Source: Bordetella trematum
GTDB taxonomy: Bacteria; Pseudomonadota; Gammaproteobacteria; Burkholderiales; Burkholderiaceae_B
Assembly (NCBI RefSeq): GCF_900078335.1
Contig: NZ_FKBR01000050.1
Span: forward strand, 181,053 to 245,052
Direction of reading: 5' to 3'
Length of the DNA: 64,000 nucleotides
Shown here: piece after piece, positions 8,972-17,747 of the stretch
How the letters are laid out: the number at the start of each line of letters is the position of its first letter
Position numbering within the stretch: position 1 is the stretch's first letter
Translations under genes and position numbers: made by a program
The notes under the pieces: model-generated
What the model saw: the letters and a program-made list of their open reading frames with translations, nothing else
Database searches by the model: none
What the model was told of the DNA's origin: nothing

Positions 8972-9435
8972 AGGAAACGATCCAGCAGCTTGCGGCTGTG
9001 GCGATCAAGTGCCTGGGCGTCGCGGATCAGGTAATGAATGCCATGCATGTCCGAGATCAGCAGGGTCGGCCCGTTCAGGCGCCGGATGTCTTCTTCGCCG
9101 CGCAGCACGAAATGGGTTTCGCCCCGGTCGGTGGCGACGCGCCAGGTCGAGGGCGTGGCGTAGGTCGACACGGACAGCAAGCGCTGGATCTCGGGCATGA
9201 ACTCGCGCGCGGCCAGCTCGTCTTCGATCAGGGCGCGTGCCGCGGCCGGCGCCTGGCCCAGGTCATCCAGCCACAAGGCCTCACGCCCGTCGGCCGTCAT
9301 CAAGGCCAGCCCCTGCTGCGGCGCACTGATCGGAAAAGCACGCACCGGCACGATGCCCTCGTAGGCGCGCCCCTCAAGCAGCAGCACCAGACGCCCCTGG
9401 GGGTTGCGCTGCAGTTCAAATGCTCGGGTCACCAT
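8968..9435 (-). CDS. DUF1854 protein associated with cyanophycin metabolism
   Basis: 155 residues, soluble, no signal peptide or membrane helix. Matches the DUF1854 style: an N-terminal beta-rich part (FELQRNPQGRLVLLLEG), the centre VRAFPISAPQQGLALM, and a helical/beta C-terminus with THFVLRGEEDIRRL and LISDMHGIHYLIRD. This family is regularly found beside cyanophycin synthetase genes, and that is the case here. It starts 11 bases after the stop of the ABC exporter gene, so the two form an operon. A role as an accessory or regulatory subunit for the exporter or for polymer handling is inference. No catalytic residues can be named. Confidence 0.82.
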   Translation of the reverse strand: MVTRAFELQRNPQGRLVLLLEGRAYEGIVPVRAFPISAPQQGLALMTADGREALWLDDLGQAPAAARALIEDELAAREFMPEIQRLLSVSTYATPSTWRVATDRGETHFVLRGEEDIRRLNGPTLLISDMHGIHYLIRDAQALDRHSRKLLDRFL

Positions 9436-9446
9436 GGTCTGCTCGC

Positions 9447-11714
9447 TCAGGATGCTTCGTCGCCGGCCGGCTCGCCAGCCAGATTTTCATTGTTTCGCAA
9501 CTGCGCCTGGTAAAGACGGTAGTAGGCCCCCTGGCGCGCCATCAAGGCCTCGTGCGGGCCCTGCTCGACGATCTGGCCCCGATCCAGCACCACCAGCCTG
9601 TCGGCCCGTCGCAGCGTACTCAGGCGATGGGCGATGGCGATGGTGGTGCGCCCGCGCACCAGATTGTCGAGCGCTTTCTGGATTTCTTTCTCGGTGGTGG
9701 TATCCACCGACGATGTGGCCTCATCGAGAATCAGGATGCGCGGATCGATCAGCAGCGCGCGCGCGATCGAGATGCGTTGCCGCTCCCCGCCCGACAGCGC
9801 CTGGCCGCGCTCGCCCACCAGCGAGTCATAGCCTTGCGGCAGCCGCAGGATGAACTCGTGGGCATGCGCCGCGCGTGCGGCCGCCATGATTTCCTCACGG
9901 CTGGCCTCGGGCCGCCCATAGGCGATGTTGTCGGCGATGGTGCCGAAAAACAGGAAAGGCTCCTGCAGCACCAGGCCGATATGGCGCCGGTAGTCCGCCA
10001 CGCGCAGGGAGCGTATGTCCTTGCCGTCGACCAGCACCGCGCCTTCGGTGACGTCGTAGAAGCGGCAGATGAGATTGACCAGCGTACTTTTCCCCGAGCC
10101 GCTGTGGCCTACCAGGCCGATCATCTCGCCCGGCGCGATGGAAAGATTCATGTCGCGCATGACCGAGCGGTTGCCGTAGCGGAACCCCACGTCGCGCAAG
10201 GTGATGCGCCCTTGCACCTGCGGCAGCGGCTGCGGCTTGACCGGCTCGGGCACGCTGGAGACATGATCCAGGATGTCAAAGATGCGCTTGGCCCCGGCGG
10301 CCGTTTTCTGGGTCACGGAAACGATGCGGCTCATCGAGTCCAGACGCGTGTAGAAGCGCCCGATATAGGCCAGGAAAGCGGCCAGCACGCCCACGGTGAT
10401 CTGCTTCTGGGAGACTTGCCAGATGCCGAAAATCCAGACGACCAGCAGACCGATCTCGGTCAGCAGGGTGACGGTGGGCGTGAACAGCGACCACACCCGG
10501 TTGACGCGGTCATTGACCTCCAGGTTGCGGTTGTTGGCCTCGCGAAAACGCTGCACCTCACGGTGTTCCTGGGCGAACGCCTTGACCACCCGGATGCCGG
10601 GAATGGTATCGGCCAGCACGTTGGTGATTTCCGACCAGATGCGGTCCACTTTCTCAAAGCCATGGCGCAGACGGTCGCGCACCACATGGATCAGCCACAT
10701 GATGAGCGGCAGCGGCGCCAGTGTCACCAGGGCCAGCCAGGGATTGATCGTGAACAGGATGATGGCCGTCATCACGATCATCAGCACATCGGTGGCGAAA
10801 TCCAGCAGATGCAGCGAAAGGAATACGCAGATGCGATCCGACTCGCTGCCGATGCGCGACATGAGATCACCGGTGCGCTTGCCGCCGAAATACTCCAGCG
10901 ACAGCGTCTGCAGGTGGGCGTAGGTGGTGGTGCGCAAGTCCGCGCCGATGCGCTCGCTGACCTTGGCCAACAGGTAGGTGCGCGCCCATCCCAGCACCCA
11001 TGCCACCAGGGCCGACGCCAGCAGGCCGCCCAGGTAGAGCTGCACCTTGCCGTAATCGATCGCCTCGCCATTCTGGAACGGGATCAGCACGTCGTCCATG
11101 AGCGGCATGGTCAGATAGGGCGGCACCAGCGTGGCGGCCGTGGCCAGCACGGTCAGCACAAAGCCGCTGATCAGAGGCACCCGGTAGGGATGGGCAAAAC
11201 GCCACAGACGCAACAACGCCCATCCTGTGGCGGCCCGCGGCGCCTCATGGCAAGCCGGGCAGTGCTCATCCTGAGCCGGCAGCGGCTCCTGGCAGGTCGG
11301 GCACAGCTGGGTCCCGGCGTTGTCCGCCCGCAACGCCGGCGCCTGCAGGCTGTCGAACAGCGCCACCAGTTTGATTGCGGCCGGGTTGTGGCCAAGCGTA
11401 AACCGCCACTGCGCCAGGCGCCCGGATGGGCCCTCCAGCGTCAGGCTGGCCGCGCCGGCGTGATCCAGCAGCGTCAGGGACTGCCCGGGCTGCCGAGCAA
11501 AGGTCTGCCAGTCCTGAGACTGGGGCGCCTGCGCCAGCAAGCGCCTGTCGGTCAGCACCAGCAAGCCAGGATGAAAGCACAACCTGGCATCGAGGTCTGT
11601 TTCCAGCCAGGCCAGCACGGTTTCACGCGGCTGCAGACGAGCCTGCACCGCGTCCTGCCACCGCGAGGGCAGCTCGCGCCCCGAGGGGCGGCTTTCAAGG
11701 TCGAGCAATGTCAT
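9447..11714 (-). CDS. Cyanophycin-associated ABC exporter with N-terminal PH-like region and zinc ribbon
   Basis: 755 residues from the ATG at 11714. A TTG further upstream is possible but less likely. Residues 1 to about 130 resemble a bacterial PH/GRAM-like module (LCFHPGLLVLTDRRLL). A C4 zinc ribbon follows, with cysteine pairs near 138/141 and 152/155. Then comes a type I exporter transmembrane domain (about 180-470) and an ATPase domain. Walker A has its lysine at about 542 (GHSGSGKST), followed by signature LSGGERQR, Walker B ILILDEATSSVD and the H-loop IAHRLS. One chain holds TMD plus NBD, so a homodimer is expected in the inner membrane. It is divergent from the cyanophycin synthetases and co-transcribed with DUF1854. 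The cargo is unknown; a link to cyanophycin or its dipeptide is inference from context. Confidence 0.88.
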   Translation of the reverse strand: MTLLDLESRPSGRELPSRWQDAVQARLQPRETVLAWLETDLDARLCFHPGLLVLTDRRLLAQAPQSQDWQTFARQPGQSLTLLDHAGAASLTLEGPSGRLAQWRFTLGHNPAAIKLVALFDSLQAPALRADNAGTQLCPTCQEPLPAQDEHCPACHEAPRAATGWALLRLWRFAHPYRVPLISGFVLTVLATAATLVPPYLTMPLMDDVLIPFQNGEAIDYGKVQLYLGGLLASALVAWVLGWARTYLLAKVSERIGADLRTTTYAHLQTLSLEYFGGKRTGDLMSRIGSESDRICVFLSLHLLDFATDVLMIVMTAIILFTINPWLALVTLAPLPLIMWLIHVVRDRLRHGFEKVDRIWSEITNVLADTIPGIRVVKAFAQEHREVQRFREANNRNLEVNDRVNRVWSLFTPTVTLLTEIGLLVVWIFGIWQVSQKQITVGVLAAFLAYIGRFYTRLDSMSRIVSVTQKTAAGAKRIFDILDHVSSVPEPVKPQPLPQVQGRITLRDVGFRYGNRSVMRDMNLSIAPGEMIGLVGHSGSGKSTLVNLICRFYDVTEGAVLVDGKDIRSLRVADYRRHIGLVLQEPFLFFGTIADNIAYGRPEASREEIMAAARAAHAHEFILRLPQGYDSLVGERGQALSGGERQRISIARALLIDPRILILDEATSSVDTTTEKEIQKALDNLVRGRTTIAIAHRLSTLRRADRLVVLDRGQIVEQGPHEALMARQGAYYRLYQAQLRNNENLAGEPAGDEAS

Positions 11715-11828
11715 TCGAACAGGTTTCGATTCCGACCATCGGCCCGCGAGAACAGCGCTCCCGATCAAGGGCTTCGACCTGTCCTTTCTTTACAACAGCG
11801 CGAGTGCAATTAGGCGTAAAGGCGGCGT

Positions 11829-11857
11829 ATAGTAGCAGCCGAAAAGACAATTTCCAA
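11829..11857 (-). promoter_or_regulatory. Candidate sigma-70 promoter for the ABC exporter / DUF1854 operon
   Basis: On the minus strand a TTGGAA element is followed after 17 bases by TACTAT, each matching the sigma-70 consensus at four of six positions. It would give a leader of about 115 bases before the ATG at 11714. The 258-base divergent region 11715-11972 must also hold the cphA promoter, for which I see no clearly better box. Low confidence. Confidence 0.3.
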
Positions 11858-11972
11858 TGCAGGAAATAACCCCGCCAGCAAGCGCTTGAGCTGTCTCCCC
11901 GAGTGCCCCCCGACCGACTCCAGGCCGGGCCTTCGCACCGTCAAGCGTCCATACCCCCCTTTCTCTCCCACC

Positions 11973-14585
11973 ATGAAGAAAAAAGACATTGAATTTCTCG
12001 ATGTCGTGGCCCTGCGCGGCCCTAACATCTGGACCTACCGCCCCGTGCTTGAAGCCTGGGTAGATATCGGGGAGCTCGAGGACTACCCCTCCAACGTCAT
12101 TCCGGGTTTCTACGAACGCCTGACCGCCTGGCTACCCTCGCTGATCGAGCACCGCTGCAGCCCTGGCGTGCGCGGGGGCTTTCTGCAACGGCTGCGGGAA
12201 GGCACCTGGCCCGGCCACATTCTCGAACACGTCACTCTGGAGCTGCAGAATCTGGCCGGCCTGCCGGGCGGCTTCGGCAAGGCGCGCGAGACGTCCACGC
12301 GCGGCGTCTACAAGGTGGTCGTGCGAGCCTGGCACGAGACGGTCACCCGGGCCGCCCTGGACACCGCGCGCGACCTGGTCATGGCCGCCATCGAAGACCG
12401 GCCTTTCGATGTGGACACGGCCGTCGCCAGTCTGCGCCGCCTGGTCGACCGCCATTGCCTGGGTCCCAGCACCGCCTGCATCGTGGATGCCGCCGATGAC
12501 CGCGACATTCCCTATATCCGCCTGTTTGAAGGCAATCTGGTGCAGTTCGGCTATGGGGCGCGCCAACGGCGCATCTGGACGGCAGAAACCGACCGCACCA
12601 GCGCCATTGCCGAAGGCATCTCGCGCGACAAGGACCTGACCAAATCCATCCTGGAAACCTGCGGCGTACCGGTGCCCGAAGGCGAGCGCGTCGACAGCGC
12701 AGCACAGGCCTGGGAGATCGCCCAACAGATCGGGCTGCCGGTGGTGGTCAAGCCCTACGATGGCAACCATGGCCGTGGCGTGTTCACCAATCTCGCCTCA
12801 CGCGAGGAAGTCGAGGCGGCCTATGCGGTTGCCGTGGACGAAGGCAGCGGCGTCATCGTGGAGCGATTCGTCCCCGGCAATGAACATCGCCTGCTGGTCG
12901 TGGGCGGGCGCCTGGTCGCCGCGGCGGCAGGCGAGCCCGCCTGGGTGGTCGGCGACGGCCAGGGCAGCGTGCGCGAGCTGATCGAAAGCCAGATCAACAC
13001 CGACCCCCGCCGCGGTCGCAGCGAAGATCACCCGCTCAACCCGGTGCGGCTGGACTCGGCCGCACGCCTGGAGATTGCCCGCCAGGGGCTGGAGGCCGAC
13101 AGCGTGCCCGCCGCCGGACAACGCGTGCTGGTGCAGCGCAGCGGCAACGTGGCGTTCGACGTCACCGACCGGGTGCATCCCGACACCGCCGAACTCGTCT
13201 CCCTGGCCGCCCGGGCGGTCGGTCTGGACATCGCGGGCGTGGATCTCGTGGCCGAGGACATCGCGCGACCGTTGGCCGAACAGCGCGGCGCCATCGTGGA
13301 GGTCAATGCCGGCCCCGGGCTGCTGATGCATCTGAAGCCGGCCGACGGCCAGCCGCGTCCGGTGGGCCGCGCCATCGTCGATCATCTGTTCCCCGCCGGC
13401 GACGACGGCCGCATTCCGGTGGTGGGCGTGACCGGCACCAACGGCAAGACCGTGGTCGCTCGCCTGGTCGCGCGTTTGCTGCATCTGTCAGGCAAGCAGA
13501 CGGGCCTGGCCTGCAGCGACGGCCTGTATCTGGGCCGCCAGTGGGTGCAGAAAGGCGACGGCGCCAACTGGGCCACCGGACGCCGCGTACTGATGAACCG
13601 CAACGTCGAGGCGGCGGTCATCGAGAACGACAGCGCCGTGATCCTGGGCCAGGGACTGGCCTACGACCGCTGCCAGGTCGGCGTGGTCACGAACATCGAC
13701 GAAGGCGACCACCTGGGGGACTTCGATATCCACGAAGCCGACCGCCTGTTCAATATTTTCCGCACCCAGGTCGACGTGGTGCTGCCGGGCGGGGCCGCCG
13801 TGCTCAACGCGCGCGATCCGCGCGTCGTCGAAATGGCCGAACTGTGCGATGGCGACGTGCTGTTCTTTGCCATCGACCCGGCCCTGCCGGTCATGCGGGA
13901 ACACCGTCGACAGGGCCGCCGCGCGGTGTTCGTGCGCGATGGCCAGATCATGCTGGCGCGTGGCGCCGATGAAGAACGTCTGGCCGCAATCGACGCCGTG
14001 CCGCTCACGCATGGTGGACGGGTCGATTTCCAGACCGAGAACGTGCTGGCTGCCGTGGCCGCGGCCTGGGCGCTCGATTTGCCGGTGGCGGTGATCCGCG
14101 CCGGCATCGAGACATTCCAGATAGACCATGCCGAAGCGCCCTGGCAGTTCACCGTCTTCCAGCGTGGCGACGTGACCGCCGTGGTCGATGATGTCCACAA
14201 CGCCGCCGGCCTGCGCGCCCTGGCCGCAGCCGTGCCGCGTTTTCCCGCCCGGCGTCGGGTGGCCGTTTATGCCGCCGGGGCAGATCGCCGCGACGTCGAC
14301 CTGGTCGAGCAGGGCCGCCTGCTGGGCGAACTGTTCGACCGCGTCGTGCTGTATGACGACGCCACCGTCACCAGCCGGCGCCCGCCCGGTCAGGCGCGCG
14401 CACTGCTGCGCCAAGGCCTGAACGAGAGCAGCCGCGCACCGCAGGTCATCGATGAACCCGATCACGGCCGTGCCATCGACCAGGCCTTGTTCGCAGCGGC
14501 CCCGGAAGACTTCATCCTGCTGCAGACCGATGAAGCCGCCTCCGGCCCGACCATGGAACAGGTCCGTCGCTGGACCCAGATCTGA
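11973..14585 (+). CDS. cphA: Cyanophycin synthetase-like protein, upstream copy with degenerate Mur-ligase motifs
   Basis: 870 residues, the normal CphA length. Family enzymes polymerise aspartate and arginine into multi-L-arginyl-poly-L-aspartate: the ATP-grasp domain adds Asp and the Mur-ligase-like domain adds Arg. Here the N-terminal domain and ATP-grasp are well kept: K260 in VVVKPYDGNHGRG, RLLVVGG, and VEVNAGPGLLMHLKP. The Mur-type P-loop GTNGKT is at 488-493. Two motifs conserved in the downstream copy are altered. ETARGG is replaced by ENDSAV (551-556) and DYGHNP by DDVHNA (739-744). The tyrosine-acidic-RGR motif near the end is also gone. It is intact, so not a pseudogene. It may have a changed or lost arginine-adding step, or act as a partner of the downstream enzyme (inference). 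Confidence 0.88.
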   Translation: MKKKDIEFLDVVALRGPNIWTYRPVLEAWVDIGELEDYPSNVIPGFYERLTAWLPSLIEHRCSPGVRGGFLQRLREGTWPGHILEHVTLELQNLAGLPGGFGKARETSTRGVYKVVVRAWHETVTRAALDTARDLVMAAIEDRPFDVDTAVASLRRLVDRHCLGPSTACIVDAADDRDIPYIRLFEGNLVQFGYGARQRRIWTAETDRTSAIAEGISRDKDLTKSILETCGVPVPEGERVDSAAQAWEIAQQIGLPVVVKPYDGNHGRGVFTNLASREEVEAAYAVAVDEGSGVIVERFVPGNEHRLLVVGGRLVAAAAGEPAWVVGDGQGSVRELIESQINTDPRRGRSEDHPLNPVRLDSAARLEIARQGLEADSVPAAGQRVLVQRSGNVAFDVTDRVHPDTAELVSLAARAVGLDIAGVDLVAEDIARPLAEQRGAIVEVNAGPGLLMHLKPADGQPRPVGRAIVDHLFPAGDDGRIPVVGVTGTNGKTVVARLVARLLHLSGKQTGLACSDGLYLGRQWVQKGDGANWATGRRVLMNRNVEAAVIENDSAVILGQGLAYDRCQVGVVTNIDEGDHLGDFDIHEADRLFNIFRTQVDVVLPGGAAVLNARDPRVVEMAELCDGDVLFFAIDPALPVMREHRRQGRRAVFVRDGQIMLARGADEERLAAIDAVPLTHGGRVDFQTENVLAAVAAAWALDLPVAVIRAGIETFQIDHAEAPWQFTVFQRGDVTAVVDDVHNAAGLRALAAAVPRFPARRRVAVYAAGADRRDVDLVEQGRLLGELFDRVVLYDDATVTSRRPPGQARALLRQGLNESSRAPQVIDEPDHGRAIDQALFAAAPEDFILLQTDEAASGPTMEQVRRWTQI

Positions 14586-14603
14586 ACCCAGCCCTTTATC
14601 GCC

Positions 14604-14629
14604 GGCGCCGCCCCTGGCGGCGCCCTTTT
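14604..14629 (+). terminator. Terminator-like hairpin between the two cphA genes
   Basis: A perfect 9-bp stem (GGCGCCGCC with GGCGGCGCC), a 3-base loop and a following CTTTTG, lying 18 bases after the first synthetase stop and 18 bases before the second start. The U-run is short, so partial termination or a processing/stability hairpin is more likely than a full stop. Confidence 0.55.
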
Positions 14630-14646
14630 GGACGCCCAAGACCCCT

Positions 14647-17220
14647 ATGGAAGTCTCCCGAATCCGCGCCCTTCGCGGCCCCAATCTCTGGAGCCGCAAT
14701 ACCGCCATCGAGGCGGTCGTCACCTGCTCCGAGACAGAGTGCGCCATCGACGGCATCGCCGATTTCGAAGCGCACCTGCGCGCCCGCCTGCCCCAGATCG
14801 GCCTGCTGCGGCCCGAGGGCCATGGCGGCGCCGTTTCCATGGCGCATGTGCTGCAGGTCATTGCCCTGGCATTGCAGGCGCATGCCGGTTGCCCGGTCAC
14901 CTTCGGACGCACCTCGGCCACAGCCGAACCCGGCGTCTACCAGGTGGTGGTCGAGTACAGTGAAGAAGAGGTCGGACGCCTTGCTCTCGAGCTGGCCGAA
15001 ACCCTGATCGAGGCCGCACGCCAGGACCTGCCCTTCGATCTGCCCCAGGCGCTGGCGCGGCTGCGTGAGCAGGATGAAGACATCCGCCTGGGGCCCTCGA
15101 CCGGCTCCATCGTGAACGCGGCCGTGGCGCGCGGCATCCCCTATCACCGCCTGACGCAGGGCAGCCTGGTGCAGTTCGGCTGGGGCAGCCGCCAGCGCCG
15201 CATCCAGGCCGCCGAAACCGACCACACCAGCGCCATCTCCGAGTCCATCGCCCAGGACAAGGACCTGACCAAGATGCTGCTGGACGCCGCCGGCGTGCCG
15301 GTCCCGATGGGCCGAAGCGTCGATAGCGCCGAAGCCGCCTGGGAGGCGGCACAGATGCTGGCCGGCCCGGTGGTGGTCAAGCCGCGCGACGGCAGCCAGG
15401 GGCGCGGCGTGGCCGTCAACATCGACACCCGCGAACGCGTGCTGGCCGCCTATGAGGCGGCCGCGCAGATCAGCGACGAAGTCATCGTCGAGCGCTACAT
15501 CCCCGGCCACGATTTCCGCCTGCTGGTGGTCGGCCAGACGCTGGTGGCCGCCGCCAGACGCGATCCGCCACAGGTTACCGGAGACGGCCTGCACAGCATT
15601 GCCGAGCTGGTCGAGCAGGTCAACACCGACCCCTTGCGCGGTGATGGCCACGCCACCTCGCTGACCAAGATCCGGCTGGACGACATTGCGCTGGGCGTGC
15701 TGCAGAAACAGGGCTATGAACCGGCCAGCGTACCGCCGGCAGGCAGCCTGGTGGTGTTGCGCAACAATGCCAACCTGAGCACCGGCGGCTCGGCCACCGA
15801 CGTGACCGACGAAGTCCACCCCGAGATGGCCGCGCGCGCCGTGACGGCGGCCCGCATGATCGGGCTCGATATCTGCGGCGTGGACGTGGTGGCGGAGTCG
15901 GTTCACCTGCCGCTGGAAGCCCAGCATGGTGGCGTGGTCGAGGTCAACGCCGCCCCTGGCCTGCGCATGCACCTGACGCCGTCGTTCGGCAAGGGGCGCG
16001 CCGTCGGGGAGGCCATCATCGGCCAGATGTTCGCCGATGGCGACGATGCCCGCATCCCGGTGGTCGCCGTCTCGGGCACCAACGGCAAGACCACCACGGT
16101 GCGCCTGACCGCCCATCTGCTGGGCATGAACGGGCGCTGCGTAGGCATGACCAACTCCGATGGCGTCTACATTGGCAAACGCCGCATCGACGCCGGCGAT
16201 TGCAGCGGTCCGCGCAGTGCGCGCCGCGTCCTGCTGCACCCGGACGCGGACGCCGCCGTCTTCGAAACGGCGCGCGGCGGCGTCCTGCGCGAGGGCCTGG
16301 CCTTTGACCGCTGCGATGTCGCGGTGGTCACCAATCTGGGCATGGGCGATCACCTGGGCCTGGGGCATATCGGCACCATCGACGAACTCGCGCGCGTCAA
16401 GCAGGTCATCGTGCAGTACGTGCGTGAAGGCGGGATGGCGGTGCTCAATGCCGCCGATCCGCTGGTCGCCGCCATGGCCGGCGCCTGCCCGGGCCGCATC
16501 ACCTACTTCGCCACCGACGGACATCATCCGTTGCTGGCCACGCACCGGGCCCAGGGCGCACGCGTGGTCTACCGTGACGATGACGCCATCGTCGCCGCCG
16601 AAGGCGAACAGGTCACGCGCCTGCCGCTGGCCGACATCCCGCTCACCTTGGGCGGACGCATCGGTTTCCAGGTCGAGAATGCCATGGCCAGCATCGCCGC
16701 GGCCTGGGCCCTGGGGCTGGACTGGACGCTCATCCGGGCCGGGCTGGCCAGTTTTGTCTCCGACGCCGGCACCGTCCCGGGCCGCTTCAATATCTTCGAC
16801 TATCGGGGCGCAACCCTGATCGCCGACTACGGACACAATCCTGATGCCATCCAGGCGCTCGCCCAGGCCGTCCAGTCGCTGCCGGCTACGCGGCGCAGCG
16901 TGGTCATCAGCGGCGCCGGCGACCGGCGCGACGAAGACCTGCGCCAACAGACCGAGATCCTGGGAGCGCACTTCGATAGCGTGTTTCTCTACGAAGACCA
17001 GTGTCAGCGCGGCCGCGCCGATGGCGAAGTCATCGCCTTGCTGCGCCAGGGCCTGAAGGGGGCGACCCGCAGCCGTCATATCGAAGAAATTCGCGGCGAG
17101 TTCGCCGCCATTGATCGGGCGCTGGAGCAGATCCAGCCCGGCGAGCTGTGCCTGATCCTGGTCGACCAGGTCGAGGCGGCGCTGGACTACCTCGCCCGTC
17201 AGGCTGCCAGCCCGGCCTGA
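14647..17220 (+). CDS. cphA: Cyanophycin synthetase, canonical copy
   Basis: 857 residues from the ATG at 14647. Makes cyanophycin granules from Asp and Arg with two ATP per cycle, in the cytoplasm. Domains in order: N-terminal domain (1 to about 160), ATP-grasp (about 215-470, K245 in VVVKPRDGSQGRG, EVNAAPGLRMHLTP) and Mur-ligase domain. The last has P-loop GTNGKT at 477-482, ETARGG at 540-545, DYGHNP at 727-732 and YEDQCQRGR near 785. All motifs expected of an active CphA1 are present. It is 61 bases downstream of a divergent paralogue, separated by a hairpin. No cyanophycinase or isoaspartyl dipeptidase is in this window. The start has no strong Shine-Dalgarno, so translation could be coupled or weak. 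Confidence 0.95.
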   Translation: MEVSRIRALRGPNLWSRNTAIEAVVTCSETECAIDGIADFEAHLRARLPQIGLLRPEGHGGAVSMAHVLQVIALALQAHAGCPVTFGRTSATAEPGVYQVVVEYSEEEVGRLALELAETLIEAARQDLPFDLPQALARLREQDEDIRLGPSTGSIVNAAVARGIPYHRLTQGSLVQFGWGSRQRRIQAAETDHTSAISESIAQDKDLTKMLLDAAGVPVPMGRSVDSAEAAWEAAQMLAGPVVVKPRDGSQGRGVAVNIDTRERVLAAYEAAAQISDEVIVERYIPGHDFRLLVVGQTLVAAARRDPPQVTGDGLHSIAELVEQVNTDPLRGDGHATSLTKIRLDDIALGVLQKQGYEPASVPPAGSLVVLRNNANLSTGGSATDVTDEVHPEMAARAVTAARMIGLDICGVDVVAESVHLPLEAQHGGVVEVNAAPGLRMHLTPSFGKGRAVGEAIIGQMFADGDDARIPVVAVSGTNGKTTTVRLTAHLLGMNGRCVGMTNSDGVYIGKRRIDAGDCSGPRSARRVLLHPDADAAVFETARGGVLREGLAFDRCDVAVVTNLGMGDHLGLGHIGTIDELARVKQVIVQYVREGGMAVLNAADPLVAAMAGACPGRITYFATDGHHPLLATHRAQGARVVYRDDDAIVAAEGEQVTRLPLADIPLTLGGRIGFQVENAMASIAAAWALGLDWTLIRAGLASFVSDAGTVPGRFNIFDYRGATLIADYGHNPDAIQALAQAVQSLPATRRSVVISGAGDRRDEDLRQQTEILGAHFDSVFLYEDQCQRGRADGEVIALLRQGLKGATRSRHIEEIRGEFAAIDRALEQIQPGELCLILVDQVEAALDYLARQAASPA

Positions 17221-17292
17221 GCTCGCCTGACCAGGGCTGTGCCGGTCAGATTTTCTTACCTGGCCGGCGCAGTCTCGCTGCAGGATGCGCCG

Positions 17293-17390
17293 GAATGTAA
17301 CGCTGCGGGGGCATCGATCCCGCAGGGACTGTCCCTCGCTGTCCCCAAGGGCTCGGACGCCGTCCGAGGCCCCTCTCGCTTGTTACATTC
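17293..17390. promoter_or_regulatory. Cluster of nested inverted repeats upstream of csbD
   Basis: Within 98 bases three dyads are seen. The outer 9-bp arms are GAATGTAAC (17293-17301) and GTTACATTC (17382-17390), exact complements. A CTGCGGG/CCCGCAG stem with a 9-base loop lies at 17303-17325. A 17-base palindrome, CTCGGACG with centre C and its complement, lies at 17352-17368. The rest of 17221-17508 (288 bases) has no credible gene. The array probably represents operators or a structured leader for the csbD operon; none of the stems has a U-run. Confidence 0.45.
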
Positions 17391-17508
17391 ACCGACAGCC
17401 TCGGTTTGACCTCCTGCCAAGGCCTGCCTTAGGGTTGACCCATGCCCGCTGTTTTCCGATCCGAACACAACGGGCAGGCATTCCCGCCAAGCCATGAATG
17501 GAGGTGCT

Positions 17509-17709
17509 ATGAATAACGACATCATCGCAGGCAAGTGGAAGCAACTCACCGGTAAGGCCAAGGCCGCCTGGGGTAAGCTCACCGACGACGAGCTGACGCA
17601 GACCCAAGGCAATGCCGAGCAACTGGCCGGTCTGGTGCAGGAACGTTATGGCAAGACGCGCGAAGAGGCGCGCAAGGAAGTACAGGACTTCTTCGATCAA
17701 AACCGCTGA
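17509..17709 (+). CDS. CsbD-family stress protein
   Basis: 66 residues starting [28 protein letters not shown], the classic CsbD opening, with a charged amphipathic helical C-terminus ([16 protein letters not shown]). The start at 17509 is preceded by a near-perfect GGAGGT. CsbD-like proteins are small, abundant general-stress proteins of unknown biochemical role. It heads a cluster with a DUF1328 membrane peptide and a BON protein, and all three begin behind strong Shine-Dalgarno sequences, so high expression under stress is likely (inference). Confidence 0.92.
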   Translation: MNNDIIAGKWKQLTGKAKAAWGKLTDDELTQTQGNAEQLAGLVQERYGKTREEARKEVQDFFDQNR

Positions 17710-17747
17710 GCGTCCCCCGGACGCCTCATTATTCGAGGAGAACCACC

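Noticed and set aside
9420-11813. 797-codon open frame on the plus strand
   Set aside because: Antisense to the ABC exporter, whose Walker and signature motifs are clear; the opposite frame shows only His/Arg/Gln-rich shadow sequence.
11973-14585. Upstream cphA as a pseudogene
   Set aside because: The frame is intact at full length with a conserved ATP-grasp half and P-loop; motif changes look like divergence, not decay.
14596-17079. 827-codon open frame on the minus strand
   Set aside because: Antisense to the canonical cyanophycin synthetase; no motifs.
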